Source of the DNA: Candidatus Chromulinivorax destructor
Lineage (GTDB): Bacteria; Babelota; Babeliae; Babelales; Chromulinivoraceae
Direction: 5' to 3'
NCBI RefSeq assembly: GCF_003366055.1
Contig: NZ_CP025544.1
Location: 62,001 to 126,000 of the forward strand
Length of the DNA stretch: 64,000 bases
Shown: piece after piece, positions 50,071 to 59,494 of the stretch
Layout of the letters: each line of letters opens with the position of its first letter
Numbering within the stretch: the stretch's first letter is position 1
Translations under genes and position numbers: made by a program
Notes under the pieces: generated by a model
What the model was told of the DNA's origin: nothing
The model's input: only the letters and a program-made list of their open reading frames with translations
Databases searched by the model: none

Positions 50071-52941
50071 TTATGACTGTAAAACCTTGGTGCATCGAGA
50101 ACAAAGTTGTTTTGCTTCATCAAATTTGCCCGTCACTTCCCACTGCCAACAACGAGCACATTTACCGCCCTGCGCTTTAGCAGCTTGCACAAATAAACCA
50201 GGTGCAACTTCTTGAATACTGCCAGGTACGTCAGACAAACTAATCTGCGATACGATAAAGTATTCTTTTAAAAACTGCTCAACTGAGTGACCTTGTGCAC
50301 GTATCATAGCAAACAAGGCAGCAATCTGATCATAATCTTTATACTGAGAAGAAATATGCGACGCAACAGCAGCATCAAGCGAATGCTTAACTAACCCTTG
50401 CCCACGTAAATCTTCTAACGATTTTAACACCAATGAACGAACATCGCGCATCGCATCAAAACTTGCATAAAAGTCTGCTTTACTCATGCCATTATCTTGA
50501 GTAAACAATCTATCAATGACCCACGACAAATCTGCAAAATCTTGCAAATGAATTGATCGCTTTTTATCAACTTGATACGAATCAGAAATTAATTCTGCCG
50601 TAAACGAAAGCACTGGCGCCATAATTTTTGTTAAGGCATCAAGAATGTAATAACATAATGTTTGCGCAGATCGACGTTCAAGACTATCAGCTTTTTCAAC
50701 GTATAAACGATCTTTGACGATGTCTAAATAAAATGAACTAATTTCTTTAACACAATAATCCGCTAATTCATGAAACACCGCAGTTGTTTTACGACCACGA
50801 TACGCATGCTTAATCGACTCGTTTACATCATGCAGCTGGCATAACGCATACTGATCGATCGCAAGCATTTTTTCAACAACAATCGCATTGTTTTCAAAAT
50901 TAAAGTCATTTAAATTCATTAATAAACCACGGCACGTGTTGCGAATCTTGCGATGCACTTCCGCTACGTTATTTAATAAATTTTTTGAAACCACAGGATC
51001 ACTGTCATAATCGTTACTTGCAACCCATAAACGCAAACCATCATTACCAATTTCTTTAATAATGTCAGCAGGGTTTACCACGTTACCAATCGATTTCGAC
51101 ATCTTACGACCCTTGTCATCGACCGTAAAACCGTGCGTTAAAATTTCACGCATTGCAGGTTTTTCATGCAATGCCAAGCTGGTAAGCAATGAACTCTGGA
51201 ACCATCCACGATGCTGATCTTTACCTTCAAGGTACATGCTCACCGGATAAATAGCTTCAACACCTTCAGATAACATAGCAAAATGACTCACACCAGAATC
51301 AAACCACACGTCTAAAATATCTGATTCTTTTGTAAGATTCGTACCGCTACATTTTTTACAAGTAGATCCAGGTACTAACGTTTCAATTGCAACAGTATCC
51401 CAATATTCAATACCATGTTGCTCTACACCCTTTGCAACGATTTCGATCAAGTCTGTTGAAATGTATACATCGTTACAATCGTTACATGAAACTGCCGGTA
51501 TTGGCACACCCCATGAACGTTGACGAGACAAACACCATTCTAAACGACCCGATACCGTTGCACTTAAACGATTTTGTCCCGTTTCTGGAATCATACGCAT
51601 ATCAGCAATTGCTTGCAATGCACGTTGACGTAAATTATGTTGTGATAAATCACAAAACCATTGCTTGGTAGCTCTAAAAATTAAGCCCTGATGACAACGC
51701 CAACAATGTGGGTACGAGTGACGAATTGTTTGTTTGAATAATAAATTGCCAGCTTCATCTAATTTTTTTAATACCGCCCACTGACCATCAGTTACCAACA
51801 TGCCAGCTAAATCTGCAGGAATAATATCAACGGTGTAACGACCATCAACAGAAATCGGTGAATAGATTTCTAAACCGTTTTTTACGCCAATTTCATAATC
51901 ATCTGGTCCACATCCTGGAGCATTATGCACACACGCTGTTCCATCTTCTAACGAAACAAAGGCATCGCCAATAACAGTAACTTGAAAGTTTTCGATTAAT
52001 GGATGGGTAACTTTTTGACCAATTAATAATTCTGCAGGCATTTCAGCTATAATGTGAGCAGTTGTACCAAGCGTTGCTGCAACTTTAGCAACTAATTCTT
52101 TTCCAATAATTACTAACTTTTCATTCATTTCTACTAATTGATACGTAGCACCTGGTTTTAAAACTACAGAACGATTTAATGGTAATGTCCACGGTGTTGT
52201 TGTCCATGCAAGCAAACTTACTTTTTTATCACCTACCGTTGGGAATAGTGCAGCGGTTGTTGCTGCATCAAACGGAAACTGTACATACACTGATGGATCT
52301 TTGCGTTCTTCATACTCAATTTCAGCATTTGCTAAAACGGTTTGACACGTCATGCACCATGGCACGGTCTTTTGCTTACGAGCAATATACCCTTTACCAA
52401 CCATAATCCCAAATGCACGTAATGTTTGTGCTTCATAGATCGGGTCCATTGTTGCGCACGATTTATCCCACTGCATCATAATGCCAAGATTTCTGAACTG
52501 CTGTTTTTGAATATCAGCCCACTTTTGAGCATACACACGACATGCAGCTTTTAAAGCTACTGGATCATTTTTCAGTTCAGGGTTTTCGGTCGTAACTTTA
52601 AACTCAATTGGCAATCCATGACAATCCCATAACGGAACAAACGGAACATGCTTACCAGACATACGCTCTGACTTCGTAACAATATCTTTTAAAATTTTAT
52701 TATACGCATGACCAAGGTGAATATCACCATTTGCATACGGAGGACCATCAGCAAGAACAAACTGTTCTTTGCCTTTGTTATGTTCAAATGTTGTTGCGTA
52801 CAAAAGTTCTTTTTCCCAGCGTTCTAAAACTTGCTGGTCAAAAATATGAGCTTGAGCACGAATAGGAAAATCTGTTGATGGGAGATTCAATGTATCTTTA
52901 TAACTTAAAGCAGCGACTTCTTTCTCTTCATGCTTGCTCAT
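50071..52941 (-). CDS. ileS: isoleucyl-tRNA synthetase
   Basis: 956 aa class I synthetase that charges tRNA-Ile in the cytosol. HIGH motif variant HLGH at 75-78 (PPYANGDIHLGHAY); KMSKS at 613-617. The CP1 editing domain lies between (TTTPWTLPLNRS, DGTACVHNAPGCGPDDYEIG). The C-terminus has a zinc-binding pair (CARCW, CSRC), typical of the bacterial IleS type with a zinc tail. Length is normal. It stands alone with its own terminator; the divergent ankyrin gene starts 250 bp away. Confidence 0.97.
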   Translation of the reverse strand: MSKHEEKEVAALSYKDTLNLPSTDFPIRAQAHIFDQQVLERWEKELLYATTFEHNKGKEQFVLADGPPYANGDIHLGHAYNKILKDIVTKSERMSGKHVPFVPLWDCHGLPIEFKVTTENPELKNDPVALKAACRVYAQKWADIQKQQFRNLGIMMQWDKSCATMDPIYEAQTLRAFGIMVGKGYIARKQKTVPWCMTCQTVLANAEIEYEERKDPSVYVQFPFDAATTAALFPTVGDKKVSLLAWTTTPWTLPLNRSVVLKPGATYQLVEMNEKLVIIGKELVAKVAATLGTTAHIIAEMPAELLIGQKVTHPLIENFQVTVIGDAFVSLEDGTACVHNAPGCGPDDYEIGVKNGLEIYSPISVDGRYTVDIIPADLAGMLVTDGQWAVLKKLDEAGNLLFKQTIRHSYPHCWRCHQGLIFRATKQWFCDLSQHNLRQRALQAIADMRMIPETGQNRLSATVSGRLEWCLSRQRSWGVPIPAVSCNDCNDVYISTDLIEIVAKGVEQHGIEYWDTVAIETLVPGSTCKKCSGTNLTKESDILDVWFDSGVSHFAMLSEGVEAIYPVSMYLEGKDQHRGWFQSSLLTSLALHEKPAMREILTHGFTVDDKGRKMSKSIGNVVNPADIIKEIGNDGLRLWVASNDYDSDPVVSKNLLNNVAEVHRKIRNTCRGLLMNLNDFNFENNAIVVEKMLAIDQYALCQLHDVNESIKHAYRGRKTTAVFHELADYCVKEISSFYLDIVKDRLYVEKADSLERRSAQTLCYYILDALTKIMAPVLSFTAELISDSYQVDKKRSIHLQDFADLSWVIDRLFTQDNGMSKADFYASFDAMRDVRSLVLKSLEDLRGQGLVKHSLDAAVASHISSQYKDYDQIAALFAMIRAQGHSVEQFLKEYFIVSQISLSDVPGSIQEVAPGLFVQAAKAQGGKCARCWQWEVTGKFDEAKQLCSRCTKVLQS

Positions 52942-53189
52942 AAATAAACCTTTTCATATACTAATAGGAGGATAAACAAATGAATTTTCAGTATACCAAA
53001 ACAAAAGCAATTTACCACGAGATTTCTGGTATGCTTTCAAGATATAATGAGATGTATCTTGAATTTTTTAATCCTCTTTTGTTTATTGTCAAAAAAATAT
53101 ACTTATTCAATATATTTCTACTTTAAAAATACAAATTTTTTGTTCCTATTTTATTTTTTACATCATACATACTATATATTTGAAAGACG

Positions 53190-54212
53190 ATGATTATGAT
53201 GAAAAATATACACGTATTAATTCTATTATTGAGCGTACAATCACCAATATTTACAACTCAAGAATCACATGTGCAAAAAAGCAATGCACAAATTCGCAAT
53301 GAAATAATTGATCAAGCAACAAAAGATTTGCCTATGCTTGTTACCTGCTTTAATTTTTTGCAGGAACACAACGTAAGCAATCAGTCGTTTCATGAATATG
53401 TAACAGAACATCTTAACCACGCTACAGGATTAGAATGTAATTTTGGTCAAACAATTGAAAAAGCTGAAGATGTAATTCTTGCAAAGATACGTGATCCATT
53501 TTTTAAAACGATGCATCATGCAATACATGAAAAAAAGGCGCTTAATACGACAGATGATCCTGTATTATTATTTATGATTCAGCACAAAGATGGATGTATG
53601 AATTTTTTTATACAGCAATGGGTTAATCAAACAGATCCAAGAATAGATAATGGAACACTCTTACACCAGGCTATTGCAAAAAAAAATCTTGAATGCGTAG
53701 ATCTTTTAATTACCTTAGGTGCAAATATTAACACTCAAAATAAATCTGGATGGACGCCTTTATATGCAGCAACTTTCTATAATCATACAGAAATAGCTGA
53801 TATATTAATTGCTACTGGCGCTGATCTTAACATTCCAGATCATGTTGGAGAAACTGCATTGCATTGCGCAACATTAGCCGATCTCAATACTCCAGAGGTT
53901 TATAGGCAAACTACATTAGATTATACAAAGTTAACGAACAGTGAAAAAATAGCATTAAAATTAATTGCTGCTGGAGCTGATCTCAATTGTAAAGATAAAT
54001 ATGGATGCACCCCACTTTATCGAGCATATTCAAGTTGTAAAATAGTAATAGTACAAATGTTAATTACTGCCGGTGCTCATATAAACATCAAAAACAATGA
54101 AGGTAATACTATTGATGACAACATTTTTTCACCTGAAATTCATGCGCTGTTTAAACAAGTAAGACAAAAAAACGATGATCAAAAGATAGCAATATTTGAA
54201 AATCAAATTTAA
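53190..54212 (+). CDS. secreted ankyrin-repeat protein
   Basis: 340 aa. Signal peptide within residues 1-22 (ATG at 53190; further ATGs at 53196 and 53199). The shared N-terminal domain is present but diverged (CFNFLQEHN, FHEYVTEHL, DPVLLFMIQHKDG, QQWVNQ; to ~150). Four to five ankyrin repeats follow (~155-325). One repeat carries a ~25-residue insert (DLNTPEVYRQTTLDYTKL). No CaaX. murD starts 18 bp after its stop, so the two form an operon. Confidence 0.88.
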   Translation: MIMMKNIHVLILLLSVQSPIFTTQESHVQKSNAQIRNEIIDQATKDLPMLVTCFNFLQEHNVSNQSFHEYVTEHLNHATGLECNFGQTIEKAEDVILAKIRDPFFKTMHHAIHEKKALNTTDDPVLLFMIQHKDGCMNFFIQQWVNQTDPRIDNGTLLHQAIAKKNLECVDLLITLGANINTQNKSGWTPLYAATFYNHTEIADILIATGADLNIPDHVGETALHCATLADLNTPEVYRQTTLDYTKLTNSEKIALKLIAAGADLNCKDKYGCTPLYRAYSSCKIVIVQMLITAGAHINIKNNEGNTIDDNIFSPEIHALFKQVRQKNDDQKIAIFENQI

Positions 54213-54230
54213 AAAGATTGGCGATAGATC

Positions 54231-55610
54231 ATGAATAATTTTGATAATAAAAAAATCGGTATCTGGGGATTTGGCGTTGTGGGCTCATCAGCTCTTACTT
54301 TTTTTGATCAATGGAATGTAACATCCATCGAAATTTTAAATAATAAACCGGTAGAACTCCCACACACTCGCAACATAGTTTTTGCAACGCTGCAAGCTCC
54401 TACAACAATTCATAATTTTTTTGAAAATAACGATTTCATTTTAGTCAGTCCTGGAATTCCTTTACATCAGTATCAATCGTATGCTCATAAACTCATCAGT
54501 GAACTTGATCTTTTTTATCATCATAACTCCAGCCCTACTATTGCAATTACCGGCTCACTTGGCAAAACAAGCATTACTCACCTGCTCACTAACATTTTGC
54601 AAAAAATGAATCTGCATACCATCGCAGCTGGCAATATTGGATACCCCATGCTTCAACTTATCAGCAAGCTCCAAACTGAAAAATTTGATACAATCGTACT
54701 AGAACTATCAAGTTTCCAGCTTCAACAATCACAAATTTGTTCACCCGATCTTGCTATTATTACGAATATTTATGATAACCACCTTGATCATCACGCATCA
54801 ATAGATGAATACATTGATGCAAAGTTTAACATAATCAAGCATCAAAACTCCCTTAAAAAAGCTCTCATGCCACTTGAACTTGCAAGCCTTGTTAATGCAA
54901 AATCTTTAGATCATCATCATATTATTTTTTTCTCTGCAAGCAAACCAACTCAAGAACAACTGAGTAAACTAGCACCAGATACCACTATCTATTATGTAGA
55001 TAAAAACAGTATCTACAAAATGGTTAATCAGGTAACAACATTATTACTTACCATCAGTCAGCTGCCACCAATTACGTTTCAAACAAATTTTTTAATTATA
55101 CTTGCAGCGCTTGATATACAAAACATTTCAGTACAATCAGTTGCAAACATACTCGCCCAACTTGATATTCCTGATCATCGATTACAAAAAATAGCATCGC
55201 ATCATGGGTCAGATTTTTATAACGATTCAAAATCAACCGTCTGGCAAGCGACTTTACAAGCCGTAAATTCTATGCACCATGACAAACCAATCAAACTTTT
55301 TCTTGGTGGATTAAGTAAAGGCGCAAACCGTGAACCATTACTCCAGGCTCTGCAAAACAAAAATATAGAAGTGTATGCGTTTGGTAAAGAAGCAGAACTG
55401 CTTGGTACTATCTGTAAAAAATTTAATATTGCATACGCTGCACACGATACACTTCAAGACTCTTTTGATGCATGCGTCAAAAATATTACGCAGCCAAGCA
55501 GTATCTTATTTTCGCCTGCAGGATCAAGTTATGACTTATTTGATAATTATATTGATCGAGGCAAAAAATTTGTAAACATGGTTACAAACTATACAAAAAA
55601 TATTTCATAA
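54231..55610 (+). CDS. murD: UDP-N-acetylmuramoyl-alanine--D-glutamate ligase
   Basis: 459 aa. MurD adds D-glutamate to UDP-MurNAc-L-Ala in peptidoglycan synthesis. N-terminal Rossmann-type domain with GIWGFGVVGSSAL; ATP-binding GSLGKTS (108-114); central ELSSFQL and ITNIYDNHLDHH; C-terminal ligase domain with IPDHRLQ, FYNDSKSTV and LFLGGLSKGANREPL, ending SSYDLFDNYIDRGKKF. All Mur-ligase motifs are intact, so the cell likely makes peptidoglycan. It follows an ankyrin gene by 18 bp. ftsW is 2.6 kb further on. Confidence 0.95.
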   Translation: MNNFDNKKIGIWGFGVVGSSALTFFDQWNVTSIEILNNKPVELPHTRNIVFATLQAPTTIHNFFENNDFILVSPGIPLHQYQSYAHKLISELDLFYHHNSSPTIAITGSLGKTSITHLLTNILQKMNLHTIAAGNIGYPMLQLISKLQTEKFDTIVLELSSFQLQQSQICSPDLAIITNIYDNHLDHHASIDEYIDAKFNIIKHQNSLKKALMPLELASLVNAKSLDHHHIIFFSASKPTQEQLSKLAPDTTIYYVDKNSIYKMVNQVTTLLLTISQLPPITFQTNFLIILAALDIQNISVQSVANILAQLDIPDHRLQKIASHHGSDFYNDSKSTVWQATLQAVNSMHHDKPIKLFLGGLSKGANREPLLQALQNKNIEVYAFGKEAELLGTICKKFNIAYAAHDTLQDSFDACVKNITQPSSILFSPAGSSYDLFDNYIDRGKKFVNMVTNYTKNIS

Positions 55611-55701
55611 AAAACTCAAACGGTTTACTTTTGATGCGTCCATATACTAGTATAAAATAAAAAAGTTGTATGTTTATAGCAGAAAAAAAGGACGATGACC
55701 T

Positions 55702-56328
55702 ATGAAAAAAATAAATTTAATTGCATTATGCCTCTTGCTTTCAAGCCCACTTATCATAAAAAGTTCTTCAGAAAGTATCTCAGAAAAATCAACTGAAATA
55801 GAAAATGATATTAAAGATATAAAAACAGCAATAAAAGATAAAAAAGCTGCTGCTGATTTTAGCAACAGTGAATTACAAAAGAAAAACTCTTCATTGCAAG
55901 TAAAAATACAAGATTACATGAAACTATTAGCAACAAATATGCCAACTGGCACATCTGAAGAACAAAAGGCAGCTAAAGCGAATCAACTTGACCAAAAAAA
56001 CTACTTTAAAATACAGTTACAAGCTGCTGCTGCAGATCTACAAGCTCAAGTAACTTACATAAGAACATCACTTACAGCAAAAACAAATTATTTGCATAGA
56101 CTAAAAAACAGATCTGTTGTACTTAATTCAATGCTCGTAACAAATAAAGATAACGGCGTTGTCATGCTTCCTGCAAGAAGAGCTAACGTTGAAAAGCAAA
56201 AAAATATAAATCAATCTGACATTGCAGAGACAATCGCAGAAAAAACTAGCCTAGAAAAGCAACTCAAAGATATTAGTAACTCAATTATGCAATTACAAAA
56301 GTTTTTGAATGATAAATCAATTAACTAA
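55702..56328 (+). CDS. secreted coiled-coil protein
   Basis: 208 aa with a signal peptide (MKKINLIALCLLLSSPLIIK). The rest is helical with heptad-like Leu/Ile spacing (SEKSTEIENDIKDIKTAIKD, KTSLEKQLKDISNSIMQLQ), so a long coiled coil is likely. The signal-peptide style (MKK-lxLlALxxLLSxP) is shared with the next gene at 56533, and both are rich in Lys, Gln and Ala. Perhaps a cell-envelope structural or chaperone-like protein; function is unknown. Confidence 0.75.
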   Translation: MKKINLIALCLLLSSPLIIKSSSESISEKSTEIENDIKDIKTAIKDKKAAADFSNSELQKKNSSLQVKIQDYMKLLATNMPTGTSEEQKAAKANQLDQKNYFKIQLQAAAADLQAQVTYIRTSLTAKTNYLHRLKNRSVVLNSMLVTNKDNGVVMLPARRANVEKQKNINQSDIAETIAEKTSLEKQLKDISNSIMQLQKFLNDKSIN

Positions 56329-56384
56329 TCGCATGCAATAAAAACAGTCAAGTTCATTTAAAATCATTTCTTGCAAACGATCTT

Positions 56385-56415
56385 ATCCCCGGCATACATC
56401 CGGGGATATTTTCTT
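56385..56415 (+). terminator. rho-independent terminator
   Basis: 8-bp arms ATCCCCGG/CCGGGGAT, then ATTTTCTT. Confidence 0.75.
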
Positions 56416-56532
56416 ATTGAAATATTTATTTTTTCAAAAAACCATTGTAAATAAAGTTTAAATTTTGATACCATGAATTTTAGTAAGAGTTATTCGTGGT
56501 TGAATAATTCGTAAACAAAAAAGGAGAACGTT

Positions 56533-57273
56533 ATGAAAAAGTTACAATTATTAGCATTATCTATGCTACTTTCAACACCATTTGCAGTTACTTACACATC
56601 ATACGCAGCTGATGCGGCTGATGCAACTGAAACAACACAAGCTGCTGCAAGCAATAAACCTAAGGTAGCAAGTAAAAATGATGGTAGACAAGCTGAACGA
56701 CAAGCAAGAAGAGACGACAGAAGAAGTGAGCTTACAGAACAATTAAAAGCAATTCAAGCAAAAAAAGTAGCTTTTATGAATTCTGATGCAGATTTACAAG
56801 CTCAAAAAGAAGAGCATGGCCAAACATTACGGGCTCAAATTAAATCTGTAGAAGATGATATCCGTGATTTAAATTTATCAGATGTTCAAAGCAAAGAAGC
56901 AAGAGCCGCATTACTTAATTTACATCAAGAACGTGATACATTACGATCACGTCTAGAACGCCATAAATATAAATTACAAGCAAGAAAGTCTCTTTTAATG
57001 GGCCATGTTGACTGTATGCAAAATCATATTGCAGATTTACAAGCAAAACAAGATGAGCTGACAGCACAATTAAACGGTAAAGCTCAAGACAATGCTCAAG
57101 TTGTATCAATACAAAAAGATGTTGATTCAATTAAAAAAGAAATCGAAACTAAACAAGGTAATGTAATAGCTCTTCAAGCTAAAGTAGATGCTGCTCAAAA
57201 AGCTCTTGACGCGCTACAAGATAAAAAATCTGACAGAAAAATGCAAGCTGTTCAAAATAAAAGAAACAGCTAA
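56533..57273 (+). CDS. secreted coiled-coil protein
   Basis: 246 aa with AAGGAG before the ATG and a signal peptide (MKKLQLLALSMLLSTPFAVT). A short Ala/Thr section is followed by an Arg-rich stretch (GRQAERQARRDDRRSEL) and long coiled-coil helices to the C-terminus (DDIRDLNLSDVQSKEARAAL, LQAKVDAAQKALDALQDKK). It resembles the preceding gene in layout; the two are probably distant paralogues between murD and ftsW. Confidence 0.77.
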   Translation: MKKLQLLALSMLLSTPFAVTYTSYAADAADATETTQAAASNKPKVASKNDGRQAERQARRDDRRSELTEQLKAIQAKKVAFMNSDADLQAQKEEHGQTLRAQIKSVEDDIRDLNLSDVQSKEARAALLNLHQERDTLRSRLERHKYKLQARKSLLMGHVDCMQNHIADLQAKQDELTAQLNGKAQDNAQVVSIQKDVDSIKKEIETKQGNVIALQAKVDAAQKALDALQDKKSDRKMQAVQNKRNS

Positions 57274-57293
57274 GTAAATTTAGTTCATATTTA

Positions 57294-57326
57294 GCAGGCA
57301 CGATTATACATCGTGCCTGCTTTTTT
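57294..57326 (+). terminator. rho-independent terminator
   Basis: Perfect 10-bp arms GCAGGCACGA/TCGTGCCTGC, 7-nt loop, TTTTTT. Confidence 0.9.
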
Positions 57327-57498
57327 GTGTTTATTTTTGTTATATTTACAAAATAGAGAAATAAAATATAGATTATATTCATGTAAGTAATTACAAGTTG
57401 ATACATAATTAATTTGCGATATTACATGATGCTCTTATACTATACAAGTTCTTAATTGTAATTAGATATCATAAATTTTAATTAAAAAGGAGATATGC

Positions 57499-57951
57499 AT
57501 GACAAAGAAGATTTTTTCTCGAAAGCTTTTATTTTTACTTATTGCAGCAACAATTGCTTATAACACCATCGATGCAAAATTAACTGAAGATGGATTTAGT
57601 GATATTAGACCCCATCATCATGCATCATTTAAAGACGATGGACAAGCATGCAAAGAACGAATAATTGAAGAAATGTGCTGTGGCGTCGACACAACCCCAA
57701 CACCACACGCAATTTTAAATTTTATAGAATTGATTCAAATCTATATCGAAAAAATCAAAAACACATCATCTATCTCTTTTGAATCTGTTGATATCGCACG
57801 CATTGCGGTTCTTGATGTTGCTCGTGCACGCAAAATGTTATCAAAAGCAACACCAGCTGAAATTTTAAACGACATTCGCCATGCAATTGATCGAGTTGAC
57901 AAACAAGTTATTCAACTTGAGTCATACGTCAGAAAATCAAAAATAGAGTAA
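57499..57951 (+). CDS. small secreted protein of unknown function
   Basis: 150 aa with AAGGAG before the ATG. Signal peptide to about residue 26 (LLFLLIAATIAYNTIDA). A His/Asp section with two Cys (QACKER, EEMCCGVD) is followed by helices (ILNFIELIQIYIEKIKN, IDRVDKQVIQLESYVRK). No family recognised. A MITE-like copy begins right after its stop. Confidence 0.7.
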   Translation: MTKKIFSRKLLFLLIAATIAYNTIDAKLTEDGFSDIRPHHHASFKDDGQACKERIIEEMCCGVDTTPTPHAILNFIELIQIYIEKIKNTSSISFESVDIARIAVLDVARARKMLSKATPAEILNDIRHAIDRVDKQVIQLESYVRKSKIE

Positions 57952-57955
57952 ATTA

Positions 57956-58119
57956 AAATCCAAGCCTGTGCTATCGCTCCGTTTATTTCCGCAAACAGGC
58001 GCTTGGCGACCACGTTACGATTTTTTATGTAAAAAAAAGAGTGCATCAGGCACATACATCATGCCGATCCACGAAATTTTCATACATAATGGAGAGTAAA
58101 AAATTTGGTTCACGCAACC
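57956..58119 (+). mobile_element. MITE-like element upstream of ftsW, left end lost
   Basis: Core CTATCGCTCCGTTTATTTCC and AGTGCATCAGGCACATAC; clear right end AAATTTGGTTCACGCAACC followed by TA. The left end is not recognisable and may have been trimmed at the preceding gene. It fills most of the 250-bp gap before ftsW. Confidence 0.65.
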
Positions 58120-58200
58120 TAGCATTTGCGATAAAACGTGATAGACTCATCTGGATACAATTTTTTAACGATTACAAGCTGAACAGATGCGAGTTTTGTT

Positions 58201-59307
58201 ATGTTAACTCAACAAAAAATTAAACATGATGCAACAATCTTTATTTCGATTGTTCTCACGTTAATTACACTGGGAATTATATTTGTCTACTCATCAAGCT
58301 CATTTTATGCACTCGAAAAATTCGGGTCACCCCTGTACTATGCACAACGCCAATGTTACGGAATCGTACTTGGCTCACTGTTTTTTTATGGAGCCTATAA
58401 CATTCCGCTCAGCAGCTTACAAAGCTTAAGCTTTTTTATATTTTCAAGCTCACTTGCCCTGACTGCCCTTCCGTTAATTTCTCACCTGACCAAGCGTATG
58501 CACGGTTCAAGTCGATGGGTTAATCTATTTGGGTTTATCTTTCAACCAAGCGAGATTCTTAAAATTACCACCATCATCTATGTCGCTTCATTTCTTGCAC
58601 GCAAGCAAGATCAACGAGAATCATTTAAAAAAGGCTATCTACCCCTTTTGTGTATCAGCATGATCGTCAGTGTAATACTACTCAAACAACCAGATTTTGG
58701 TTGTACTGCAACGATTCTTGCAACCGTCTTAATCATGCTCTTCATTGCAAAAATGAATATGAAATACCTCATGATGCTCACAAGCGTTGCCCTGCCCCTG
58801 GCAGGCATTGTTGTCTATTTTCAACCCTATCGTTGGAAGCGAATTTTAATCTATTTAGACCCGTGGAAAGATCCACAAGGTGCGGGTTTCCAAGTTATTC
58901 AATCCTTGATTGCAATCGGTTCAGGCGGCCTTTGGGGTACCGGGATCGCTCAATCAAAACAGAAATTTTTCTACCTACCGATGCAACACACTGACTTTAT
59001 TTTTGCTATTATTGCCGAAGAAACAGGTTTTATTGGTACCACCTGCTTGATCAGTCTTTTTGCGCTCTTTTTATACTTTGGCTTTAAAATTTCATGGCAA
59101 CTAAAAAATCTTTTTGCCATTTATATGGTACAAGGTTTAACCATTTTAGTTTCAATCCAAGCATTGATTAATATTTTTGTATCAACCGGTCTAGCTCCCA
59201 CCAAAGGTATTGGGCTCCCATTTATTAGTTATGGTAACACTGCCCTTGCCTGTAATATGATGATTGCAGGACTCATCATGAACGCTGCACATGATTTTTA
59301 TGAGTAA
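58201..59307 (+). CDS. ftsW: FtsW/RodA/SpoVE-family cell-division glycosyltransferase
   Basis: 368 aa integral membrane protein with about ten helices. Family signatures: RMHGSSRWVNLFGFIFQPSE and, near the end, PTKGIGLPFISYGNTALACN. FtsW polymerises lipid II at the septum with a partner transpeptidase; RodA does so in elongation. I prefer FtsW because murD is near, but sequence alone does not settle it. The ribosome-binding site is weak, and a mobile element lies 80 bp upstream, so its promoter may come from or be altered by that element. Confidence 0.92.
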   Translation: MLTQQKIKHDATIFISIVLTLITLGIIFVYSSSSFYALEKFGSPLYYAQRQCYGIVLGSLFFYGAYNIPLSSLQSLSFFIFSSSLALTALPLISHLTKRMHGSSRWVNLFGFIFQPSEILKITTIIYVASFLARKQDQRESFKKGYLPLLCISMIVSVILLKQPDFGCTATILATVLIMLFIAKMNMKYLMMLTSVALPLAGIVVYFQPYRWKRILIYLDPWKDPQGAGFQVIQSLIAIGSGGLWGTGIAQSKQKFFYLPMQHTDFIFAIIAEETGFIGTTCLISLFALFLYFGFKISWQLKNLFAIYMVQGLTILVSIQALINIFVSTGLAPTKGIGLPFISYGNTALACNMMIAGLIMNAAHDFYE

Positions 59308-59364
59308 GCAGACAATCAGATTCTGTTGAGTTGTATTACAATCATATTCAATTGACCTGCAATT

Positions 59365-59405
59365 TTGCTTGTACAATCAGCTGTACAAGCAACTATCTAT
59401 TTTTT
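59365..59405 (+). terminator. terminator of ftsW
   Basis: Perfect 11-bp arms TTGCTTGTACA/TGTACAAGCAA with a 6-nt loop; T-rich sequence follows after eight bases. Confidence 0.7.
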
Positions 59406-59494
59406 AACAACGAGCATACAAGTTTCAATTTGAAAATATTTAAATTTTTTGCACTATTGTATGGTAATTATTTTTTTAATAAATAGGTTGTAAT

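Noticed and set aside
58041-58223. 60-codon frame running into ftsW
   Set aside because: It covers the element right end and overlaps the ftsW start out of frame; not gene-like.
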